Positions 44,161-49,656 of a DNA stretch of 49,656 nucleotides are shown in pieces. A program made the position numbers and the translations under genes. Positions within the stretch are counted from its first letter, which is position 1. Each line of letters begins with the position of its first letter. This DNA is from Niastella populi (lineage in GTDB: Bacteria; Bacteroidota; Bacteroidia; Chitinophagales; Chitinophagaceae), in contig NZ_LWBP01000217.1 in assembly GCF_002078015.1 (NCBI RefSeq), positions 1-49,656 on the forward strand, read 5' to 3'. The notes beneath the pieces are model-generated. The model searched no databases and was not told the DNA's origin. It saw only the letters and a list, made by a program, of their open reading frames with translations.

Positions 44161-44595
44161 TCACCGCTCATTTGTCAATACCTTTTCAAAACCGGTAAAT
44201 GCAGCATTCGCATTTGGCTGTATGCAGTGCATCAAATCGTTTACCCATTCCAGATCATGCAGGGAGATCAGCCGTTTGGTGGTTTCGCTGGCCGAAACAC
44301 GCAAAAGGGAGAAGCCGAAAATGGATAAAAACGGAAGCCATAAACCGTTGTTCCGGGAAGCATTTCCGGTAAATACGGCTCTGTTGTGGAAAGCATGATG
44401 TTCGGTATTCTACCCCTGTCCTCGCTCCTGCCGCCTTGCCTGGCCTTCATGCAGATGCAGAATGACCTCATGGTGCCCGTCGGGAACGATCAGTTCCCGG
44501 CAGGCACTGGTTGCTGTATCCGGAATGTGTAAACGCCAAAAACATGTAACAATGCCTGAAAGCGAAGCCGGAGTATGGATTTCAAACCGGATCAT
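44161..44595 (-). pseudogene. Decayed AraC-type regulator (N-terminal sensor part)
   Basis: On the minus strand three frames in succession carry pieces resembling the sensor half of one AraC-family regulator. The first, from 44595, reads GIVTCFWRLHIP and ELIVPDGHHEVILHLHEG. After a frameshift near 44420, a second reads PEMLPGTTVYGFRFYPFSAS. After another shift near 44290, a third reads RLISLHDLEWVNDLM to a stop at 44161. PDG followed by a hydrophobic strand, and GxRFxP, are typical of that N-terminal domain. No DNA-binding helix-turn-helix domain follows. At least two frameshifts and the missing C-terminal half make it inactive. Confidence 0.6.
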
Positions 44596-44611
44596 GATTA
44601 ATGCAAAAAAG

Positions 44612-44645
44612 AAAAACCGTCACGGCCCGGCCGCAACGGTTTTTT
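44612..44645 (-). terminator. Terminator of the small secreted protein gene
   Basis: Stem AAAAACCGT / ACGGTTTTT with inner GC-rich pairs, just downstream of the minus-strand stop at 44665; T and A runs lie on both sides. Confidence 0.8.
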
Positions 44646-44664
44646 GAACAAGTCATGCTATACT

Positions 44665-44985
44665 TTAATCATCTTTAGGTTTATCTTTCAGTTGTGCTTC
44701 TGTAACATAATGACGGCGGCCTTTATCATCTATCCAGTAATATTTGGAATGATTATCTATGTAAATGGTTTCACCATCGGGGCCAACTTTGTCTTTATGT
44801 TTTGAGTCGGTAACGGCAGCTTTGCCTTTTGAAGCTACTTCAGCCGTTTTGTTACCTACTTTTTTAGCGCCTTTTTTAATTGCTTTCCCTGTTTTCTTTA
44901 CTGTTGAAGTTGAATCCTGTGCATGTATGGCCACCGGCACACTCAACATAAACAGCACGGCCACAATTCCTGTAATCTTTTTCAT
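44665..44985 (-). CDS. Small secreted lysine-rich protein
   Basis: A 106-residue protein. Residues 1-22 are a signal peptide cleaved after AIHAQ. A lysine/alanine-rich stretch (KKTGKAIKKGAKKVGNKTAE) follows, then a short C-terminal motif GPDGETIYIDNHSKYYWIDD followed by KGRRHYV. That end resembles the short basic adaptor-type repeats (GPxG..Y......K.YY....GxK.YV) found in small proteins and in viral proteins, but the match is too short to name with certainty. Probably periplasmic and positively charged, perhaps binding DNA, polysaccharide or membrane. It has its own terminator and a short upstream region; the gene divides the YihY gene from the AraC remnant. Confidence 0.7.
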   Translation of the reverse strand: MKKITGIVAVLFMLSVPVAIHAQDSTSTVKKTGKAIKKGAKKVGNKTAEVASKGKAAVTDSKHKDKVGPDGETIYIDNHSKYYWIDDKGRRHYVTEAQLKDKPKDD

Positions 44986-45106
44986 ACTGTATCTTTTTTG
45001 ATGAATTATATCAATTATACGGCCAGCCGGTTATTAGCGCTTTTGATCTTTACATTAACTACTTATATATGCAGAAATTGCACATGCGAGGCATAGTTTC
45101 CACAAG

Positions 45107-46042
45107 CTATGATCTGGCTTTTTCTTCGTCAGGTACATGTTGCACTTCGAACAGGTATGCTTTGGGGGAAGGTATGATGGGGTCATTGGTAAGTAAGGAA
45201 AATTCTTTGACAAAGCTAGCCCCGAAGTAAAGAATGAACGAGGAATAGAACACAAACAGCAGCACCAGCACTATGGCGGCGCCTGCTCCGTATACCAGGC
45301 CGATATTGCCATTACCGATCAACGTTGTCAATACCGACTTGCCAATATAAAACAGCATACCGGTGAGTATGCCGCCGGCTGTGGTTGCCCGCCATGACGG
45401 GCGTCCATTGGCCAGGTATTTGAACAAAACAACAAACCAGATAGTGACCACCAGAACGCCGGCGATCTCATTGATGGCGCTGGTAAAAAAGTGGCCGCCC
45501 GTTTTCCAGTATTTGCTGATGTAGTCGCCTGCAAATACTTTGATAACGTCAATAACGGCGGAAGCGAGAACCAGTAAGCCGGCCATCAGGATGATGATCA
45601 GAGAGCGGGCGCGTGCTTTCAGATCATATACAAATTCAGATCTTTTCAGGCGGATGTTCCAGATATCGTCGAGGGAGCCCCTGATGACTTTGAACAGTGT
45701 GGTTGCCACAAATACGAGGAAAAGCAGCCCGATGGCAGCCATATACCAGGTTTGGGCGAGGTTGCGCAGGCCGCGGGCGGTACTGCGCAATTGTTCAGCG
45801 CCTTCGTTTCCCAGGGTGGCGGTCAGCAATTCGCGCAATTCCCTTCCCACAATTTTACGGGCAAAGAAAATACTGAAGAGCTGGAAAATGAGGATAAGGA
45901 TGGGCGGCAGGGCGAAAGTGGTAAAAAAAGCGGTAGCCCCGGCCATGCGTAAAGGGTTGTTGCGCTGCAGGCGCCTGAACGAGTTTTTCAGGAGTTTCCA
46001 AAAAACAGGCAGCCGCCATATAGAAGTTGTATTGTTTGCCAT
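45107..46042 (-). CDS. YihY/BrkB family inner-membrane protein
   Basis: A 311-residue membrane protein with six hydrophobic segments. The conserved signature NPLRMAGATAFFTTFALPPILI (residues about 29-50) opens the YihY/virulence-factor BrkB domain, and the pattern around LDDIWNI and RPSWRATTAGGILTGMLFYIGKSVL in the C-terminal half is typical. Function is not settled; the family was once called ribonuclease BN by mistake and has been linked to serum resistance and transport. Start at 46042 (MANNTTSIWRLP). It looks monocistronic. The last 30 residues (NDPIIPSPKAYLFEVQHVPDEEKARS) form a cytoplasmic tail. Confidence 0.9.
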   Translation of the reverse strand: MANNTTSIWRLPVFWKLLKNSFRRLQRNNPLRMAGATAFFTTFALPPILILIFQLFSIFFARKIVGRELRELLTATLGNEGAEQLRSTARGLRNLAQTWYMAAIGLLFLVFVATTLFKVIRGSLDDIWNIRLKRSEFVYDLKARARSLIIILMAGLLVLASAVIDVIKVFAGDYISKYWKTGGHFFTSAINEIAGVLVVTIWFVVLFKYLANGRPSWRATTAGGILTGMLFYIGKSVLTTLIGNGNIGLVYGAGAAIVLVLLFVFYSSFILYFGASFVKEFSLLTNDPIIPSPKAYLFEVQHVPDEEKARS

Positions 46043-46221
46043 AAAGGGGGGCTAATGCCAGCACAATAGTATAAAATACTTTGCCAGCGTGGGTAAAGTT
46101 GCGCGTGGGGTGCTGCCGGAACCGGAGCGTTTATTTTGTATACCATAACACCATATTGCACGTTTATGCATTTTAGCCAATGGCTGCATCATATCGGTAT
46201 CACAATAAAAAACAACGTTTT

Positions 46222-46698
46222 ATGATGAGTTTTCTTGTACCCTGCCTGTTTATCGTTTTAAATCAAGTTAATATAAACAATGAACCTATGAACGAGTTTG
46301 AATTACCTGCAACCTGGACAAGGGATTTTGCTATTGGTTATTCCTTTGGCGGTAGTATGGATGGAAGCAGGACCGAATTGAAAATTTCCTACGATTCATG
46401 CAGTTATATGGTGCAACCGGGAATGAAAGCCCCTCAAACAGGTGCGTTTTCGATGACAGAAGCTTACCGTGCAGCCATCTTAAAAAAGATGCATGAATTG
46501 AAAGTGAATACAATAAAATCGGAAATAAGCATATCCCCCGTCAATGATGGTCATTCGGAGACGCTGTGCTTTGGCAACCGCTGCATTTCGGGAGGCACCT
46601 CTGCCATAATGAGTGACAGGGATAAAGAAATATTTTTTAATGCACACGCATACCTTACAGATTTCGCTAAAAAGAAAAGTAAAAAACAACCAAAGTAA
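46222..46698 (+). CDS. Small exported protein of unknown function
   Basis: The open frame begins at ATG 46180, but the first 14 residues are hydrophilic and a hydrophobic segment follows two Met codons at 46222 and 46225 (MMSFLVPCLFIVLNQVN), so I place the start there, giving 158 residues. Residues about 25-50 (FELPATWTRDFAIGYSFGGSMDGSRTEL) are beta-rich, followed by TEAYRAAILKKMHELKVNTIKSE and a strand-rich end with two cysteines (CFGNRCIS), which could pair in the periplasm. I do not recognise a family. It converges with the lipoprotein gene, without a visible terminator in the 87-bp gap. Confidence 0.6.
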   Translation: MMSFLVPCLFIVLNQVNINNEPMNEFELPATWTRDFAIGYSFGGSMDGSRTELKISYDSCSYMVQPGMKAPQTGAFSMTEAYRAAILKKMHELKVNTIKSEISISPVNDGHSETLCFGNRCISGGTSAIMSDRDKEIFFNAHAYLTDFAKKKSKKQPK

Positions 46699-46785
46699 TT
46701 CCAGCTTTTCCGTGCTTTCCCTGCCGGGTACTTATTGTATGTATTTAAATATTTCACTAACGGAGAAAAGGGCGCAGCCTCCCAA

Positions 46786-47232
46786 TTATTTCAGGGTATT
46801 GGTGGTTAATACAACCTGCGAACCCGGATGTTGTACGCTGCCATTTTCTTCAGCAGTAATTAGAATACGCACAGGTTTCAATGAAGTAACGGTGTTAAGG
46901 GATGCTTTCATCGTTTTGGATAAAAATCCGGAAGAACTGTGCAGTCTCCCAATATTTTTCAATCCCTGATCCTGTGTTACTATCCAGGCTACGTATGTAT
47001 TCTTTGGGGGCTGCAGTCTCTTTGGATCGGCTAAACGCATAATAGAAATATCGATCTTATAATTGTTGTTATTATCCTTTTTGATCTTGACAGACCCCTC
47101 GGCAGCAGGCACAATCGAAGATTTATTAAAACGGGCACTGCCTGCACAGGCGCTGATCATAAAAAGGCAGGAAGTAAGTATTAGTGCAACGCGAAATTTA
47201 CGTATTATCGGAATGCAAAAATTGTTGTTCAT
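46786..47232 (-). CDS. Small lipoprotein of unknown function
   Basis: A 148-residue protein with a lipoprotein signal (ILTSCLFMISAC, cysteine at about 29), followed by a single beta-rich domain. The segments YVAWIVTQDQGLKNIGRL and LKPVRILITAEENGS resemble a fold seen in small Bacteroidota lipoproteins and, weakly, in the periplasmic part of anti-sigma-factor-like proteins; I do not call a function. A region with two perfect inverted repeats (47347-47413) lies 115-180 bp upstream of its start and might control it. Confidence 0.65.
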   Translation of the reverse strand: MNNNFCIPIIRKFRVALILTSCLFMISACAGSARFNKSSIVPAAEGSVKIKKDNNNNYKIDISIMRLADPKRLQPPKNTYVAWIVTQDQGLKNIGRLHSSSGFLSKTMKASLNTVTSLKPVRILITAEENGSVQHPGSQVVLTTNTLK

Positions 47233-47346
47233 ATCATTTGCTTTAAATGAACAAAATAATTCAACAGACGGAAAATGGATGATGCCCGGTTACTGACAGG
47301 GAATTGGGATTAAAAGGGAACGCAGATGTGAAAGGGAGTTTCGAAG

Positions 47347-47386
47347 AATCTAAAGTTACTAAATATATGTTTAGTAACTTTAGATT
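47347..47386. promoter_or_regulatory. 17-bp perfect inverted repeat (operator or terminator)
   Basis: AATCTAAAGTTACTAAA (47347-47363) and its exact reverse complement (47370-47386) flank TATATG. The core GTTACTAAA/TTTAGTAAC looks like an operator for a dimeric regulator; the following TTGTTTTG is a weak T tract, so a terminator is the alternative. Confidence 0.55.
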
Positions 47387-47395
47387 TGTTTTGAG

Positions 47396-47413
47396 AGTTG
47401 ATTAAAATCAACT
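47396..47413. promoter_or_regulatory. 7-bp perfect inverted repeat
   Basis: AGTTGAT TAAA ATCAACT, 10 bp after the larger inverted repeat and upstream of the lipoprotein gene. Confidence 0.35.
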
Positions 47414-47733
47414 AAATGACAGGGTATGATACACGGCTTAATAAGCAGGGACCCTATCTATTCAATAGATTTTATTGATCCGCTGAATTTTGAAATGATT
47501 GCGGCGATATTTCAGTTTCCTTCACTTAACATCTGTTATTAGGGAATTGCGACGGCAAAACTGTTTCATGTTGTTTTCTTAAAACACCTGATCAGATACA
47601 ACGGATGATTTTCGGCCACTTTCAGTGATCCCGGATAATCCGAAATTTCCAAACTCCTTTTGAACGGAAGCTTTGTCATAAAAAAATATTTTCGTGCCTC
47701 GCATCTGTTCAGGGGAATGGAAGTTACAGGCAT

Positions 47734-48474
47734 TTACCAGGCGATTTCACCGGTCGCCGGGTTTGTTTCTTCGCTGAAAAATTTACCTGTCGGTCCATTC
47801 TTATCTGTCAAGGCATATTTAATAATTCTGTTTGCTGCAATGCTCACTTCGCCGCCATTGAAGAATGTAAAATCGGTCTTTGTCAATCCCGGGCAAACAG
47901 CATTTACTTTAAAATTTGTATTACGCAACTCGTAAGCTAACTGGATAGTATACATGTTTAAAGCAGCTTTTGATATGGCATAAACGCCGTATTTGGCATA
48001 ATTGTATGCAGGCCATTCCGGATCGCTTTGTAATGAAAGAGAGCCGACACTGGTACTCACATTAACTATTCTTGGTTCAGCGGCATTCCGTAATAGATCC
48101 ATAAATGCCTGCGTAATATTGGCTACTCCAATTACATTGGTTGTAAGCGCATCCAGGTACTCGTTAGTTGTGGCTTCAAGAACGGTATACGGAGCACTGC
48201 CTCCATTGATACCCGCATTATTTATAAGAATATCCAGCACCTCAGTCTTCCTGCCAATTGCTTCACGGGCATTTTGAACAGATCTATTGTCGGTAACATC
48301 TAATTGTATTGCTTCAGCACGGGTTAATCCTTCTGTATTTAATTTCTTTACGGCTTCTAAACCGTTCTCTATATTTCGACTACCTATAAATACAGAAAAA
48401 CCCTTCTGTAAAAGCTGCCTGGCGGTTTCAAAGCCAATGCCCTTGTTTGCTCCTGTAATTAGTACTGTTTTCAT
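47734..48474 (-). CDS. Short-chain dehydrogenase/reductase (SDR)
   Basis: A 246-residue classical SDR. The NAD(P) motif is GANKGIG (8-14), NNAG lies at about 85-88, the catalytic serine is in NVSTSVGS (about 140), and Y165 and K169 form YAISK. The sequence after the active site (VNAVCPGLTKTDF) is the usual PG motif. The K in GANKGIG suggests preference for NADPH. No substrate is deducible. A 10-bp inverted repeat lies directly upstream of the start, consistent with control by a dedicated repressor or activator, but no regulator is encoded next to it in this window. Confidence 0.92.
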   Translation of the reverse strand: MKTVLITGANKGIGFETARQLLQKGFSVFIGSRNIENGLEAVKKLNTEGLTRAEAIQLDVTDNRSVQNAREAIGRKTEVLDILINNAGINGGSAPYTVLEATTNEYLDALTTNVIGVANITQAFMDLLRNAAEPRIVNVSTSVGSLSLQSDPEWPAYNYAKYGVYAISKAALNMYTIQLAYELRNTNFKVNAVCPGLTKTDFTFFNGGEVSIAANRIIKYALTDKNGPTGKFFSEETNPATGEIAW

Positions 48475-48506
48475 ATTTTGTAATCTTTAAATTTCAATTA
48501 CAAAAT
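48475..48506 (-). promoter_or_regulatory. Operator-like inverted repeat upstream of the SDR gene
   Basis: ATTTTGTAAT and ATTACAAAAT (10-bp arms, 12-bp spacer) begin right at the start codon of the SDR gene. The position suits an operator overlapping the transcription start. Confidence 0.5.
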
Positions 48507-48643
48507 TCGGGTATTACACAGTGGAGCCGTTTACCAAATGGTAAAAAAGTAAATTACCGGAGGCTTTTAGAAACATGAATGAGAAATTAAAAAGGCCGGG
48601 TCTTCTATGAAACAGGTACTGAGTGTTACCGTGTATCTGCGGG

Positions 48644-48771
48644 CTATCGCCGCAAGGCGGTATCATCGGTTTTTCCTGATCTGTACAGCGCAGTATAGTC
48701 ATCCAGTGCACATTCCAGTTGCCCAAAGCCCGGTAGGCTTTGGCCCGTTGCTGCAATAGCTGAGGAGTGAA
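48644..48771 (-). pseudogene. Frameshifted remnant of a TPR protein
   Basis: On the minus strand one frame reads PQLLQQRAKAYRALG, and after a one-base shift another reads GQLECALDDYTALYRSGKTD up to a stop. Joined they give a normal TPR motif (RAKAYRALGQLECALDDYTALY). A stop precedes and another follows, so only this fragment survives. Confidence 0.4.
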
Positions 48772-49168
48772 TTACTTTCCTGGTTGGTTCCTTTAACGTG
48801 GGAAAGGCCAGGGAATAAGATTCGTCATCGTTTTAATGGAGTTCGTCATGCGAAAAAAATGTTTACTGAATGTACATGATAGAATTAGCGGCGATCACTC
48901 TTCCCATTGGCCTAAGTTATAAAGAGCAGTTGCTGAATGCGATCAATAATATGTAGCATCGGGACAGACTTACCAATCACAGATATAAAGATCTCGTATA
49001 TAAGGTGCCGTAAATATACGACACAGCTTCTGGTACCTGATAAATTAGTGAACCGGAACTGGCTGGTTAATGGGTGCAAAGCAGGGAAAAATATTAAAAA
49101 GGTAACTCCCGGGGCTAAATAGATATTATGTCACCGGTTCATTTTACTATTTTTGAAAAAAAAATCCA
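48772..49168. other. Intergenic, no gene seen
   Basis: About 400 bp with many stops. The only plus frame (48937-49122) has no recognisable feature. The end of the region holds the promoter box for the DinB-like gene. Confidence 0.5.
49148..49155 (+). promoter_or_regulatory. TAnnTTTG promoter box
   Basis: TATTTTTG matches the Bacteroidota -7 consensus exactly and lies 13 bp before the likely TTG start of the DinB-like gene. No good -33 TTTG was found at the right distance. Confidence 0.35.
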
Positions 49169-49656
49169 TTGAAAAAACAGTTTAAAATGTTGTTGGGCGC
49201 CTTACTCTTTTTTACATCGGCAGGGGCCCAAAATACAGATGCCCTGTTCCTGGAAGCCGCTATTACGAAGTTGCGTCATTCGAAAGAATATACCCTGAAA
49301 ATAGCCAGGCTTATGCCGGAAGAAAAATTCTCATTTCGCCCGGATGCGACGGAGATGACATTTGGGGATCAGCTTTTACATATTTCAGCCAACATGGGAT
49401 GGCTTTGTTCACGTTACCTCAATGGATCTGAAAATCCCGTTTCACCAACCGACAAAAAAGCGGTGAAAAAGGATGAAATAGTACAAGTGGTAATTAAGAC
49501 TTATGACTATGCGATAAGTGTATTGGAGAAATTCAATACAGCTCAACTTCATGACACCGTATCATTTTTTGCCGGACCAATGAAGAAGTTACAAATTATC
49601 AATCTTGTGAACGACCACCAGACACATCACCGGGGGCAATTGGTGGTTTATTTGAG
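49169..49656 (+). CDS. Secreted DinB-like four-helix protein (C-terminus outside window)
   Basis: The reading frame is open to the window edge. Translation gives a signal peptide (KKQFKMLLGALLFFTSAGAQ), then a DinB/YfiT-type four-helix bundle with the histidines expected for the metal site: LLHISANMGW and NDHQTHHRGQLVVYL. Two starts are possible: TTG at 49169, which supplies the positively charged residues of the signal peptide, and ATG at 49187, which would leave a short hydrophobic start; I prefer TTG. The family comprises metal-dependent thiol transferases and many uncharacterised members; an exported form is common in Bacteroidota. About 162 residues are visible, close to the usual family length, so little is missing. 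Confidence 0.8.
   Translation, partial: MKKQFKMLLGALLFFTSAGAQNTDALFLEAAITKLRHSKEYTLKIARLMPEEKFSFRPDATEMTFGDQLLHISANMGWLCSRYLNGSENPVSPTDKKAVKKDEIVQVVIKTYDYAISVLEKFNTAQLHDTVSFFAGPMKKLQIINLVNDHQTHHRGQLVVYL

Larger units (their letters stand above)
47233..47733. other. Intergenic region with perfect inverted repeats
   Basis: 500 bp between two minus-strand genes. It holds a 17-bp perfect inverted repeat (47347-47386), a second 7-bp one (47396-47413) and a smaller ATCTAT/ATAGAT pair further on. No open frame of note. AT-rich. Confidence 0.6.

Noticed and set aside
45540-46055. 171-codon plus frame opposite the YihY gene
   Set aside because: Antisense shadow, Arg/Ser-rich, with no domain.
48514-48756. 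80-codon minus frame as a real protein
   Set aside because: Only its first residues resemble a TPR motif, and the motif continues in another frame; treated as a frameshifted remnant.
48937-49122. 61-codon plus frame upstream of the DinB-like gene
   Set aside because: No recognisable features and no start signal.

Overview
The window is a chromosomal segment of a Bacteroidota bacterium, most likely of the Chitinophagaceae (Chitinophaga/Niastella-like). The evidence is type IX secretion (T9SS) sorting domains with PNP-type motifs, a SusC-type N-terminal signature, a UpxY/NusG-like antiterminator heading a polysaccharide operon, TAnnTTTG-type promoter boxes, and mostly absent Shine-Dalgarno sequences. 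No rRNA, tRNA, CRISPR array, transposase or phage gene was seen.

Layout. 1-892 (-) is the N-terminus of a large Ig-repeat surface protein that runs off the window. 1554-2745 holds an ABM-domain protein and two small unknowns, followed by a possible small RNA (about 2871-2996). 3213-5944 (+) is a class I ribonucleotide reductase operon, nrdB-nrdA. 6089-7480 (-) is a PQQ-type sugar dehydrogenase lipoprotein. After about 1.1 kb without a convincing gene come two related polysaccharide lyases (8818-11035, +).

11157-40377 (-) is one 22-gene exopolysaccharide (EPS) locus with short gaps. In transcription order: UpxY-like antiterminator, Wza-like export lipoprotein, Wzc-like co-polymerase/tyrosine kinase, UDP-glucuronate 4-epimerase, Wzx-type flippase, GT4, Wzy-type polymerase, a nucleotidyltransferase-kinase fusion, a second P-loop kinase, three GT4 enzymes, polysaccharide deacetylase, DUF354 protein, GDP-mannose-type dehydrogenase, methyltransferase, initiating phosphoglycosyltransferase, a T9SS-exported beta-propeller protein, a sugar epimerase, a DegT aminotransferase and two long double-GNAT-like proteins. 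Together they look like a complete Wzx/Wzy pathway for an acidic polymer containing uronic acid, probably with N-acylated amino sugars. The two lyases convergent with its end, from a family that cuts uronic acid polymers, are plausible partners for trimming or release.

40378-41800 is a 1.4 kb divergent control region with a good promoter candidate (41284-41316, -), a leader of about 0.9 kb and three copies of GGCGAAGCC. On its other side, 41801-43642 (+) encodes a secreted von Willebrand A protein with a SusC-like N-terminal signature. The rest of the window holds ordinary genes (helical unknown, BrkB/YihY membrane protein, small secreted proteins, SDR oxidoreductase, DinB-like protein), two decayed gene remnants (AraC-type regulator; TPR protein) and several perfect inverted repeats.

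The least explained signals are two elements of 145-148 bp built from inverted arrays of a degenerate 7-bp unit (GTGAAAC/GTGAATC/GGCAATC). One is inside the EPS locus and one at its end, and each supplies the stop codon of the gene before it. The repeated GGCGAAGCC motif in the operon leader, which may be a target for the antiterminator, is the other.
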